Source: Caprella mutica (lineage: Eukaryota; Arthropoda; Malacostraca; Amphipoda; Caprellidae). Taken from it: 64,000 nt of DNA. The notes beneath the pieces are model-generated. The model saw only the letters and a list, made by a program, of their open reading frames with translations, was not told where the DNA came from and made no database searches. The translations under genes and the position numbers were made by a program. The stretch is taken from positions 281,384-345,383 of the forward strand of contig CANNZV010000429.1 of assembly GCA_947561585.1 (NCBI GenBank). The letters are read 5' to 3'. Below, in pieces: positions 47,894 to 60,619 of the stretch; the first letter of the stretch is position 1; every line of letters starts with the position of its first letter.

Positions 47894-50190
47894 TAAAGCA
47901 ACTGTATCAATATCGAAACTGTTAGATAGGTACCATTCTACAGCAATGTACCAATATCGGAATTGTTAGATAGGTACCACTCTACAGCAACTGTATCAAT
48001 ATCGAAACTGTTAGATAGGTACCACTCTACAGGAACTGTACCAATATCGGAATTGTTAGATAGGTACCACTCTACAGCAATTGTACCAATATCGGAACTG
48101 CTAGATAGGTACCACTCTACAGCAACAGTACCAATATCAGAATTGTTAGATAGGTACCACTCTACAGCAATTGTACCAATATCGAAACTGTTAGATAGGT
48201 TCCACTCTACAGAAATTATACCAATATCGGAATTGATAGATAGGTACCACTCTACAGCAATTGTACCAATATCGGAATTGTTAGATAGGTACCACTCTAC
48301 AGCAACTGTACCAATATCGAAACTGTTAGATAGGTACTACAGCAACTGTACCAATATCGGAATTGTTAGATAGGTACCACTCTACAGCAACTGTACCAAT
48401 ATCTGAAATGTTAGATAGGTACCACTCTACAGCAACTGTACAATATCGGAACTGCTAGATAGGTACCACTCTACAGCAACAGAACCAATATCTGAACTGT
48501 TAGATAATTACCACTGTACACTGTACAGCAACTGTACCATTAACTGAACTGTTAGATAGGTACCACTCTACAGCAACTTTTCCAATATTGAAACTGTTAG
48601 ATAAGTACCACTGTACAGCAACTGTACCAGTAACTGAACTGTTAGATAGGTACCACTCTACAGCAACTGTACCAATATTGAAACTGTTAGATAAGTACCA
48701 CTGTACAGCAACTGTACCAGTAACTGAACTGTTAGATAGGTACCACTCTACAGAGACTGTACCTACCAATATCGAAACTGTCTTCAGCAACTGTACCAAT
48801 ATTGAAACTGTTAGATAGGTACCACTCTTCAGCAACTGTACCAGTATCGAAACTGTTAGATAGGTACCACTCTACAGCAACTGTACCAATATCGGAATTG
48901 TTAGATAGGTACCACTCTACAGCAATTGTACCAATATCGGAACTGCTAGATAGGTACCACTCTACAGCAACAGTACCAATATCGGAATTGTTAGATAGGT
49001 ACCACTCTACAGCAATTGTACCAATATCGGAACTGCTAGATAGGTACCACTCTACAGCAACAGTACCAATATCGGAATTGTTAGATAGGTACCACTCTAC
49101 AGCAATTGTACCAATATCGAAACTGTTAGATAGGTTCCACTCTACAGAAATTGTACCAATATCGGAATTGTTAGATAGGTACCACTCTACAGCAACTGTA
49201 CCAATATCGAAACTGTTAGATAGGTACCACTCTACAGCAATTGTACCAATATCGGAATTGTTAGATAGGTACCACTCTACAGCAACTGTACCAATATCGA
49301 AACTGTTAGATAGGTACTACAGCAACTGTACCAATATCGGAATTGTTAGATAGGTACCACTCTACAGCAACTGTACCAATATCTGAACTGTTAGATAGGT
49401 ACCACTCTACAGCAACTGTACAATATTGGAACTGCTAGATAGGTACCACTCTACAGCAACAGAACCAATATCTGAACTGTTAGATAATTACCACTGTACA
49501 GCAACTGTACCATTAACTGAACTGTTAGATAGGTACCACTCTACAGCAACTTTTCCAATATTGAAACTGTTAGATAAGTACCACTGTACAGCAACTGTAC
49601 CAGTAACTGAACTGTTAGATAGGTACCACTCTACAGCAACTGTACCAATATTGAAACTGTTAGATAAGTACCACTGTACAGCAACTGTACCAGTAACTGA
49701 ACTGTTAGATAGGTACCACTCTACAGAGACTGTACCTACCAATATCGAAACTGTCTTCAGCAACTGTACCAATATTGAAACTGTTAGATAGGTACCACTC
49801 TACAGCAACTGTACCAAAATCTGAACTGTTAGATAGGTACCACTCTACAGCAACTGTACCAAAATTTGAACTGTTAGATAGGTACCACTATACAGCAACA
49901 GTACCAATATCTGAACTGTTAGATAGGTACCACTCTACAGCAACTGTACTAAAATCTGAACTGTTAGATAGGTACCACTCTACAGCAACAGTACCAATAT
50001 CTGAACTGTTAGATAGGTACTACTCTACAGCAACAGTACCAAAATCTGAACTGTTAGATAGGTATCACTCTACAGCAACAGTACCAATATCTGAACTGTT
50101 AGATAGGTACCACTCTACAGCAACAGTACCAATATCTGAACTGTTAGATAGGTACCACTCTACAGCAACAGTGCCTAAATCACGACTGCA
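47894..50190 (+). repeat. 45-bp minisatellite upstream of paralogue D
   Basis: About 50 units: CTGTACCAATATCGGAACTG, TTAGATAGGTACCACTCTAC, AGCAA. An internal block is duplicated: TAGGTACTACAGC at 48,331/49,311 (980 bp) and ACCTACCAAT at 48,761/49,734 (973 bp; the 7-bp difference is an extra CTGTACA near 48,525). 45 is 15 codons, so long frames (LLDRYHSTATVPISE repeats) open on both strands; this is not evidence of a gene. Confidence 0.95.
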
Positions 50191-50550
50191 GCAAGCCATC
50201 ATGTAGCCTAGGGGCCAGGATATCATTATATATTATTTGGTGATAGGCTTATTATTTACAATTACTCACACGTTGATAAATAATACCAATTATCAATAAG
50301 GTTATTGACGACCAGTGCCGTTAGAAGCTAGTATCAAACTGCATTGCGCAGTTCGAACTGACATTTATCTAATGTAAACATCATATTTCGTATGAATCGA
50401 TGATAATTGGATATGCGATTGGTGTATAAATAATAGTTCTCGTTTTCGTATTCATAGAAAATTGATGAGCTTCGAAGGTATGCCGGATACAAATTTTCTA
50501 TACGCAGTACAATTTTTTTCTTTTGTAAAATTAGTGAACTGTAAAAATTT
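50191..50550. repeat. Segmental duplication flank, copy 1
   Basis: It starts CATCATGTAGCCTAGGGGCC and closely matches 63,150-63,500 (AAACTGCATTGCGCAGTTCG, GGATACAAATTTTCTATACG). Confidence 0.85.
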
Positions 50551-51509
50551 CATCACATATACAATTTTTCTTTGATTTTACATTATTAAAGTTTCATTTA
50601 TTCACGGTTAATCTATATATACTAATATAAAAGAAGCCATGTCGGCCATTCGGTGGTCCGTCCGTTACAAAATGAGTTAAACACCAAATAGAATTCTATG
50701 AACGGCGCCTCATAAAGTTGGTAAAATTCAGAGAAATAAAAGAATCACAAATTAAATGTAAAAACTAGTAATTTGCAGCTGTACCATTGATTCAAGTCAC
50801 ACTAATATTAATTATTCAAACATTCTTAGTTTTGACCTTTCAACGTGAACAAAAGAATTTATAAATAATATATTCGTATATATGTAAACCATTACATTAA
50901 TTGAATATTCAATGCATGATCAATACGTACTGTATTTTAGTATTGTTAATAAAGAGAATACGAGATATCTCTCACACATTTTGTATAGCATAGTAAATCG
51001 TAGAGACCAAATTGCGGAATGCATCCGGCACTGCATTGGAATATAAAGACTATAGCTCTTTTCTCTAATTATGAAGCATAGTAGTTAGTAGTGATTCACA
51101 TGGCAATTCACCTGTCTATAACATAAAATGATTGGAATGTGAAATAGAGTAAAACAGTAATGGTTTTCATCAAACACACAAGTTTAGTTCACAGACAATT
51201 CTTAACCCTTTAGCGACCAGGTGGACACTCGTGTCTCCTTTCATATAGTAGCTCATGGGACCAACTGGTCATATGTGTCCTCTTCAATTTAAAAAATAAA
51301 AATTCTCATCAAATGATTTTTAAATCCTCACTGATATCTTAACTCAAAAAAAAGTTATTGAATATTATATTCAAAGTCAGAAAAACAAAAAAAAGTGTCT
51401 CGCCAAAGGGTAAAGTTAGTATAGGTTAAAATAACTGAATTGTTTTTAAATAGAAATATTAAATTTATTGGTAATTCCATTTAGGTAAAATAGAATAAAT
51501 ATTATTGTA
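50551..51509. other. AT-rich spacer with one MITE-like pair
   Basis: TTAACCCTTTAGCGACCAGG at about 51,204 faces CTCGCCAAAGGGTAAAGTT at about 51,400. Otherwise no gene or repeat is recognised. Confidence 0.4.
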
Positions 51510-52110
51510 GTTAAACATATAATAGCAATCTAATAATAAATTTTATATCATTATTTATTATTGTAATATGAATTAACTTACAAAATATATATGGTGGGGA
51601 GTTACGGTGGGGCCATAGAAGATTATGTAGGGTTCTTCTCTTAATCTTCTATGGGCCTACCTTAACTTTTAGGAATTAACATTAAAGTGATTGTAAGATA
51701 TTCAGTTAAGAAAAAAATTATCGCATCTAGAAAAAATCCTTCGTAGAAAAAAATTCCATTGCGAAGATAACCGCGAAAAAAAAAATCCCCAAAAAGAAAG
51801 CCCCCACGACAAAAATCGAATATGTAATAGTAATTCTCATCTTATTCTAATGATTATCAATAGGCACATAACAGATATCTGCAAAGTAGGAGGTTAATTA
51901 TGCAGTATACACTTTGTAACTATCGAAGCAGGCCAACCACCCCGCCCCTCTCCCATCTGGACCACTAACCTAACCTTAGGTAGATCTCTGGGGGGATGTT
52001 TTCGGGAGGGGGGATATTTTTCCGATGGGAATTTTATCCGAGTCCTCACCAAGTGGGGCCATTATGTACTAAATCTCGACCTTAGCCTAATTCCAACCAT
52101 GAGACTGACT
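51510..52110. repeat. Dispersed repeat, copy 2
   Basis: Same block order as 42,880-43,560. It contains the palindrome GGTGGGGCCATAGAAGATTA / TAATCTTCTATGGGCCTACC at 51,615-51,660. Confidence 0.6.
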
Positions 52111-52139
52111 AGTAATTAATTACTGATAATTTTTTTACA

Positions 52140-52492
52140 AAACCCTCTCTCAATCTTCTATGGCCCCACCATAACTATCCCCTCTTAATCTTCTATGGCC
52201 CCACCATAACTTTCTCTCTCAATCTTCTATGGCTCCCACCATAACTATCACCTCTTAATCTTCTATGGCCCCACCATAAGTTTCTCTCTCAATATTCTAT
52301 GGCTCCTACCATAACTATCCCCTCTAATCTTCTATGGCTCCCACCACAACTTTCTCTCTCATTCTTTTATGGCTCCCACCATAACTATCCCCTCTTAATC
52401 TTCTATGGCTTCCACCATAAAATTCTCTCTCAATATTCTACGGCTCCCACCATAACTATCCCCTCTTAATCTTCTATGGCTCCTATTAACTT
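52140..52492 (+). repeat. Minisatellite of about 31 bp built from a MITE arm
   Basis: About 11 units of CTCTTAATCTTCTATGGCCC followed by CACCATAACT, alternating with a TTTCTCTCTCAAT variant. The unit equals the right arm of the palindrome at 51,615-51,660. Confidence 0.85.
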
Positions 52493-53792
52493 TTCTTTCT
52501 TTTATCTTTACTTTGTTTTCCTCAAAGATTAAAATGACTTCTTAGTTAATTTGCAGGTTCTTAGTCTTCGTGAATTACTTTATGTTTGATTAAAGAAATA
52601 ACAATTGCCTTTATTATTCAATAATTACAATTAAGTGGGATAAATGAAACTCACTGAAAACACAATACTAATATAATAAATCAATTGTTTTTACATATGA
52701 ATACCAATGTAATTTTAGTGAATAAACGATTGCAGAACGATGTTAGTTAATCTTAATTATTATAAGTCTATCGGCATATATTTCACTCAGTCACTATTAT
52801 GGAATGATACTCAAGAGTTAGCTGATCAACTGTTCTAGATCGATAGAGCTTGAACACTTTATAGTAGACACGCTATGTACCGGCAAACACGTGAAAGTGG
52901 TGATGACAAAGGTATAGAACTGAACAAGTGATGGGATTCTCAATTCCGTTTTATAGGGAGGCTGAAGGCCAAATGAGCCCGGACTTTCCCAGGTCTTGGG
53001 TTGTAAGTTCGGTGTATCAAAGAGTTAAGAACAGCAACATCAAAGTTAATAATATAATTGAATTCGTGTTCTTACATGAGTTTGGAACTGAATAACATAG
53101 CCATAAATATGAGTTGGAATTTTCTAACACCTCTTCCTTGATTTGTTATTGAAGAGTAGTACATGATTATAAAGTTTTTAATCTTTATGAAGATTATAAT
53201 CTTTATAAAGATTAAAATTACTTCAGCGTATTAAGAATAGATCAATTACATTAATTAGATCGATTGTTAATAGCTCCAACCATAACTTTCTCTCTAATAG
53301 TGAAATTGATTCTCTATCTATTGACTCAAATACTGAAATACGAATTGATTTAAAGAATGGGATAAGAGTGGTAAAATTGCAATTTTTATCAATCATGTTT
53401 TTAAAATTGCATGAATATCAACTGTAAAAAGAAGATTAGTAACCTGTTTCCATCTTTCCAAATGGTCTCGATCATGAATGAAAACAATCTTCAAGCCTCA
53501 CTGCTCAAGGTAAAAAATCCTTTAGAATTATTTTGAATAGATCAATATTGATTTAAACAAAAGAAAATTACTTACATTTGTATGTGAAAAAACCATCTCG
53601 TCCATACTACCATCAAAGATATCATACTCCAGTATGATGCACCAGTCACACTTTTCTGTGATTTTCAGTCAAAGAAAAATCTCATTTAATAATTTTGGTA
53701 CAAAATTTCTCATAATTTTGATCAATTCCTGAAGAAATATAATATCTGCGTTGAAAATTTAAAAGAAATTTCACAATTTGAGAAAAAGATTA
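52493..53792. other. Spacer, no recognised feature
   Basis: AT-rich; no coding frame, RNA gene or clear repeat is seen beyond a small AATCTTTATGAAGATTATAA hairpin near 53,190. Confidence 0.4.
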
Positions 53793-54067
53793 AAGGTCCC
53801 CTCCAAGCACAAATTATATTTTTTTTAATCAGTGTGACTAAAGTACATAAATTTTCTGTAAAACCCATGAAATTTGACACATCTACTTGTTACTATAGTT
53901 TTTTTTAAAGATTTCTACAATGAATACACTGCAGTATCAGTTTCACTCCGAGCTGCTTGTTTTTTAAATTTGATTTTCAAATTAATGATCCTAAACACCT
54001 GGACCTTGATTGTACAAAATTATATAATGATAAAGTCATATTTTTCACGGAACCTGGAGAGGACCTT
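53793..54067. mobile_element. MITE, AAGGTCC-end family, short form
   Basis: It starts AAGGTCCCCTCCA and ends TGGAGAGGACCTT, with TA on both sides (53,791-53,792; 54,068-54,069). It lies about 80 bp beyond the stop of paralogue E. Confidence 0.75.
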
Positions 54068-54149
54068 TACGGTCATACATTGAATATATATTGAAAAGAG
54101 TAACGTTCATCAATTTCAAGTACTGTTTGTTGTGTCATTCAGCTTCACA

Positions 54150-56614
54150 TTATTCATTCCATGGAACAAAGTCAAGGTTGGCCTGACACACTATGGCTCT
54201 TTCAAAGTTAACCCGTGTGGCAAGGTCATGAATCCTGAAACCAGCATTTTGAAAATACGCGTCCACGCTGTCACCGCCATGATAGTGCATGTATAATTTT
54301 GGGTTGAAACTGTCTACGGTCTCGTCGAAGCTGATGCCATTGGACCAAAGCAAGCTACCATTCTGATGTCTGACCAGCCCGAGGAAATGTTCTTCTGTGG
54401 ATGGAGAATATGGTTACATGAAAGTCAAATAAGGAAAAGGATTTATTTAAAGGTCCCCTCTACTCTAATTTTTTTATTTCTCTATTCATTAGAACTAGGG
54501 TTACTGATTATAAAACTGCAAACCATTTCAAATTTGGTTCAATAGTTTTATTATAATATGTAATTTAAGATTTTTCTCGTTCTTTCTGCTCCCCCACTGA
54601 ATTTCAAGCAAAGAAAAAGCCTGCGTGTCCGATAGGCTAACTAGATCCGACAAATTCAAAACAATAACAAAGCTGAATCCAAGATAATGGATCCATATAA
54701 AGAATCCAAGTACCTAATTGAGTATTTCTTACTAATAGTTTTTCATATATCACAACACTTTTCCGATCTAGAGAACTGTTAATTTTTAAACACTGTATTT
54801 GAATAGGTATGTACTATGTTTATACGAACGAACATACCTACTCAAGTATGCGGGCTTTTTCTTCTTATGAATCTCAGAATGAAAAAAAAAAACGAAATGT
54901 GAATATTTCTTATACAATTAACTGTGAACAGAATACTTGTTTGATTTAAATTCTGCTTACTGTTAAATGTTATATAACTTTAGCTCTACAAATTTAAATC
55001 AAATCCAGATTTTTTTTAATTTAGAGTGGAGAGGACCTTTATCAATTGTGACTAAAAGTTTAATTGGTAGATAGATCATTAATCCGATATGACAGAGAAA
55101 AATTCTTCAATTCTAAGATAGGGTTCATTACCCAATCTGCACATGTATTTTAATCTTTTAATTCTTTATGTAGATCAACTGTCACATCACAACGAAAAAG
55201 AGAATAACTGGTACAAGATATACTCACGAATTATGTCGTGAAACCTATTAGAGACGTCCATTTGCTTCTGGGTGACAATGGTAGGAAATCGAAAGCCAGG
55301 TTCACCGCAGAATCTCTCCCCTTCTTCGTATGTCATCTTTTTACTGGAGTAGTAGTAGTACAGACCGTCTGACATCATCTGCAGGTTGCTGGTTTTCGCA
55401 ACTTTAACATCCAAGAATTATTACCTTGCTAAACTTAAATCAGATCTATACAGTTGATAAATTGATAATTAGCAGATCGTCCATTATTGTTCTATATATA
55501 TGTATATATTTTTTTAGCGATTTTGAGTTATGACGTTATTGCAATCAATGAGCAAAAGGATACTAATCTCATAATAATTTATAAACGAACCTTGTATCAT
55601 TTGGTGTCCGTATATGTAATCATCATTTTTGACAATATTTTCCTCAGGTAAGTTCTTGTCGAAAACTAGACAGGCAGAAGAAGAGGCTTGAAAGAGAAAA
55701 GTAGTACAGTTGATGTAGGAGAAACATATTCCCTTGCACTTACCTGAAACAAGAAGAAACAATTTGATAGGAATTATATGGTTGTGCGAATATGCTTTTA
55801 TAATCATAGATCCTGAAAATATTCCAAACGGAGATAATTAAAGAGTATTGAATAGTTCTACACCAGCCGTATATAGTATTCGGACCATTTTATTTCGTCT
55901 ATGACATTCTAAAGATTTTTTTTAACGTACATTGTCACAATCCTTGTATCCATAGGCAGGATTAAGTGGAACATCTTTGCACTTGCCTAACAGGTGGTAA
56001 AACTTAATATCTCGTGGTGAATTTCTTTCTATATCGTGAATTCAAACTAGTTCTTTGACCTGAAATATCATAATTTCAACTCTAATTTAATGTTAAGAGT
56101 GTATCATTAGTGTCATTTTCACTTCAGAGTTGAAAGAGAAAGTTGTGATGAAATTTCAATAAGGAAATTTATACAAAAGGTTAGTGTAAGAGCAGCCTAG
56201 CTCACAGAGCTCAAGCAGTGATGGTTAGTCAGACAAAGCTAAACAAAGGTGCAACCTAGTTGCGAAGTACTCTTACATGGTCTCCAACCTTCTCCTACAG
56301 CCGTATCAAACGCCACCTAGGTTGTGACACCACAACAGTTATATGACACCCGGTAATACTCTAAGTACACAAATGCACATAGGTTTTAGGAGCTACTCAA
56401 AATAAAAAGTAGTTAATAACAATATCTACTCACAATAAGAGTTTATATTCAGCTCCTCCAATCGCCAGGAAGTGTCCACTCCGACTTCAGGTCCAACCCC
56501 AACTCTCACCACCAAATATTTGTCGTCCTTCCAGTTTTCGAACACGAAACCATCCGTCAATTGACAGATAAAAAGATATAAGATAAGGACAGAAAAGATA
56601 AGATGCAATTTCAT
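54150..56614 (-). CDS. Secreted PAN/apple-like plus C-type lectin-like protein, paralogue E
   Basis: Four minus-strand exons: 56614-56434, 55743-55591, 55401-55228, 54394-54150 (stop TAA); 753 nt, 250 aa. It is nearly identical to paralogue D through exons 1-3 and more diverged in exon 4 (for example NAGFRIHDLATRVNFERA where D has a different, slightly longer segment). Signal peptide, PAN-like exon and lectin-like exons are as in D. Intron 1 shares a small MITE with D, so that insertion predates the duplication. Intron 3 has a 590-bp MITE missing from D, so that one came later. Amino-acid change concentrated in the last exon may mean relaxed or diversifying selection on the presumed binding face; that is inference. 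Reading frame and splice sites are intact. Confidence 0.87.
54450..55039. mobile_element. MITE, AAGGTCC-end family, in intron 3 of paralogue E
   Basis: It starts AAGGTCCCCTCTACTCTAAT, ends TTAGAGTGGAGAGGACCTT, and is flanked by TA. Paralogue D has the empty site (GGATTTATTTAACACTTGTG at about 46,170), so insertion followed the D/E duplication. Confidence 0.85.
55803..55950. mobile_element. MITE of the ATCATAGATC family in intron 1 of paralogue E
   Basis: Orthologous in position to 46,949-47,095, with the same interior (AGAGTATTGAATAGTTCTAC). Confidence 0.6.
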
Positions 56615-56826
56615 TTTGGAATCTATCGAGTGCAGATTTTAATATTTTCTGAAACATATTTTACTTTGTAAACCTTATTCACAAGAATATGTAAAATAAC
56701 AATTTACAAAAAGAAAGAACGGTGAGATTCAACTTTATTAATACTTAATTTACCATTTTCCTATATATTATTCATAATAATTGTTATTTCATATCACTAC
56801 CAATATTGCTAAATAATATCTTATAT

Positions 56827-58337
56827 CTGTACCAATATCTAAACTGTTAGATATATACCACTCTACAGCAACTGTACCAATATCTAAACTGTTAGATAGG
56901 TACCACTCTACAGCAACTGTACCAATATCGAAACTGTTAGATAGGTACCACTCTACAGCAACTGTACCAATATCGAAACTGTTAGATAGGTACCACTCTA
57001 CAGCAACTGTACCAATATCAGAACTGTTAGATAAGTATAACTCTACAGCAACTGTAACAATATTGGAACTTTAGTTTTGTACCACTCTACAGCAACTGTA
57101 CCAGTATCGGAACTGCTAGATAGGTACCACTCTACTGTACTTGTACCAAAATCGGAACTGTTAGATAGGTACCACTCTACAGTAATTGCACCAATATCGG
57201 AACTGCTATATAGGTACCACTATACAGCAACTGTACCAATATCTAAACTGTTAGATAGGTACCACTGTACAGCGACTGTACCAATATCTAAACTGTTAGA
57301 TAGGTACCACTCTACAACAACTGTAGATAGGAACCACTTTACAGCAACTGTACCAATATCGGAATTGTTAGATAGGTACCACTTTACAGCAACTGTATCG
57401 ATATCGGAACTGTTAGATAGGTACCAATATACAGAAACTGTACCAATATCGGAACTGTTGGATAGGTACCACTCTACAGCAACAGTACCAATATCAGAAC
57501 TGTTAGATAGGTACCACTCTACAGCAACTGTACCAAAATCTGAACTATTAGATAAGTACCACTCTACAGCAACTATACCAATATCGGAACTGTCAGATAG
57601 GTACCACTCTACAGCAACTGTGCCAAAATCTGAACTGTTAGATAGGTACCATTCTACAGCAACTGTACCAATATCGGAACTGCTAGATAGGTACCACTCT
57701 ACAGCAACGGTACCAACATCTGAACTGTTAGATATAGGTACCACTCTACAGCAACAGTACCAATATCTTAACTGTTAGATAGGTAGGTACCAATCTACAG
57801 CAAAAGTACCAATATCTTTACTATTAGGTAGGTACCACTCTACAGCAACAGTACCAAAATCTGAACTGTTAGATAGGTGCCACTCTACAGCAACAGTACC
57901 AATATCTGAACTGTTAGATAGGTACAACTCTACAGCAACTGTACCACTATCAGAACTGTTAGATAGGTACCACTCTACAGCAACTGTACCAATATCAGAA
58001 CTGTTAGATAGGTACCACTCTACAGCAACAGTACCAAAATCTTAACTGTTAGATAGGTACCACTCTACAGCAACTGTACCAATATCAGAACTGTTAGATA
58101 GGTACCACTCTACAGCAAAAGTACCAATATCAGAACTGTTAGATAGGTACCACTCTACAGCAACAGTACCAATATCGGAACTGTTAGTTTTGTACCACTC
58201 TACAGCAACTGTACCAATATCGGAACTGCTAGATAGGTACCACTCTACAGCAACTGTACCAATATCGGAACTGCTAGATAGGTACCACTCTATAGCAACA
58301 GTACCAAAATCTGAACTGTTAGATAGGTACCACTCTA
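56827..58337 (+). repeat. 45-bp minisatellite upstream of paralogue E, left part
   Basis: Same unit as 47,894-50,190. It stops at CACTCTA (58,337), exactly where the mariner-like element begins. Confidence 0.95.
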
Positions 58338-58681
58338 CAGGGTGGCGCAAAAAAAAGGAAACTCATATTCAAATTAGTTAATTTTAAAAACTATCAAAGC
58401 TAGAAATTTTCTAAAAACACAGTTTTATTCGTTTACTTTTTCTGCATCTCTCTTGGTAAACAGTTAAGAGGGCACAGGTTAATCCCCTGACCGTTGACCT
58501 CTGACCAACATATAGTATTGAGTCAAATTGCGAGGTATAATCCACTGACCGCTGACCAACTAAATTTATTGAGTCATACTGAAGGGTATAATCTACTGAC
58601 CGCTGACCAATTTAAAGTACTGAGTCAGTGAGTCCTATTATATAATAATGTCTATTGACGCGGGAATAAGATAAAAGAGCC

Positions 58682-59880
58682 CTGACCACTGACCAAAATT
58701 AAATTGTCCTGACCATTGACCAGGGTATAATTTCCTGACTACTGACCAAAATTAAAATTTGCTGACCACTGACCAGGGGCATAATTTCCTGACCACTGAC
58801 CAAAATTGAATTGTACTGACCACTGACCGGGTTATAATTCCCTGACCACTGACCAAAATTAAAATGTCCTGACCACTGACCAGGTATAATTCCCTGACCA
58901 CTGACCAAGAATGAATTGTCCTGACCACTGACCGGGGTATAATTCCCTGACCACTGACCAAAATTAAAATTTACTGACCATTGACCGGGGGTATAATTCC
59001 CTGACCACTGACCAAAATTAAAATTTACTGACCACTGACCGGAGTATAATTCCCTGACCACTGACCAAAATTAAAGTGTCCTGACCACTGACCAGGGGTA
59101 TATTTCCCTGACCACTGACCAAAATTAAAATGTCCGGACCACTTACCGGGGTATAATTCCCTGACCACTGACCAAAATTAAAGTGTCCTGACCACTGACC
59201 GGTTTATAAATCCCTGACCACTGACCAAAATTAAATTGTCCTGACCACTGACCGGGGTATAATTCCCTGATCACTGACCAAAATTAAAATTTACTGACCA
59301 TTGACCGGGGGTATAATTTCCTGACCACTGACCAAAATTAAATTGTCCTGACCACTGACCACTGACCAGGGGTATAATTCCCTGACCACTGACCAAAATT
59401 AAAATGTCCTGACCACTTACCGGGGTATAATTCCCTGACCACTGACCAAAATTAAAGTGTCCTGACCACTGACCGGGGATATAATTCCCTGACCACTGAC
59501 CAAAATTTGTAAGTACTGACCACTGACCGGGGTATAATTCCCTGACCACTGACCAAAATTAAATTGTCCCGACCACTGACCAGGGGTATAATTCCCTGAC
59601 CACTGACCAAAATTAAATTGTCCTGACCACTGACCAGGGGTATAATTCCCTGACCACTGACCAAAATTAAAATGTCCTGACAACTGACCAAGGGTATAAT
59701 TCCCTGACCACTGACCAAAATGAAAATGTCCTGACCACTGACCAAGGGTATAAATCCCTGACCACAGACCGAAATAAAGTCTTGACCATTGACCAACGGT
59801 ATAATTCCCTGACCACTGACCAAAATTAATAAGTCCTGACCACTGATGAAGGGTATAATTTATTGACCACTGACCAAATT
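58682..59880 (+). repeat. Left-arm minisatellite of the foldback element, 53-bp dimer
   Basis: CCTGACCACTGACCAAAATT, AAAATGT, then CCTGACCACTGACCGGGGTA, TAATTC; about 22 dimers. On the minus strand the frames spell GQWSGNYTP-type peptides; these are repeats, not genes. Confidence 0.92.
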
Positions 59881-59904
59881 GAAACAGCGGACACGATGTT
59901 CCCT

Positions 59905-60600
59905 TTTTTAATCTAGACAGTTAGTAACAAACTAACCTAGGTAGTTTTTAACTAACTATCTTAGGTAGTTTTTTAACTAGATATCCTAGGTAGTTAGTTA
60001 CTAACTATTATCTAGGTCCAATGAATTTAGTTACGAACTATAATCTAGGTAGTTTGTAACTGACTTACCTAGGTAGTTAGTTTCTCGCTAATCTAGGTTG
60101 TTTGTGACTAACTAACCTAGGTAGTTAGTTACTAGCTTATTTAGGTAGTTAAATAACCAACTAACTTTAGGTAGTTAGTTACTGGCTAGTCTAGGTTGTT
60201 TGTGACTAACTACCCCAGGTAGTTGGTTACTAGCTAACCTAGTTAGATAGTTACTAACTAACCTAGGTATTTGTGGCTAACAAACCTAGATAGTTAGCTA
60301 CTGTGGTTAATCTAGGTTGTTTTTGACTAATTATTAACTAGCCTAGGAGGCTAGTTAATTAGTTACTTGCTAACCTAGGAAGTTTGTAACTAAATAATCT
60401 AGGTAGTTAGTTACTACCTAACCTAGATAGTTTGTGACTAACCAACCTAGATAGTTATGTACTAGCTACCTCGATCATTTAAAAGTATATTTAAATAACC
60501 TCGGTATTTTTAGTTACTAACTACCTCATATAAAGGTATACTAGGTAACTACATTACTTACTTGTTACAAATTACCTTAGTTTATTAATTGTTTGCTGTT
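59905..60600 (+). repeat. Loop of the foldback element, degenerate CTAGGTAGTTAG repeats
   Basis: AACCTAGGTAGTTAGTTACT and variants recur at about 20-30 bp between the two arms. Confidence 0.8.
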
Positions 60601-60619
60601 TGGGTTTGTTCAATTATAC

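Noticed and set aside
47963..50206. Long plus- and minus-strand frames made of LLDRYHSTATVPISE-type repeats
   Set aside because: The 45-bp unit is 15 codons, so any stop-free phase gives a long frame. Both strands are open, starts are arbitrary, and no splice or conserved flank supports a protein.
53874..54083. 69-codon frame
   Set aside because: It lies almost wholly inside the TA-flanked MITE 53,793-54,067.
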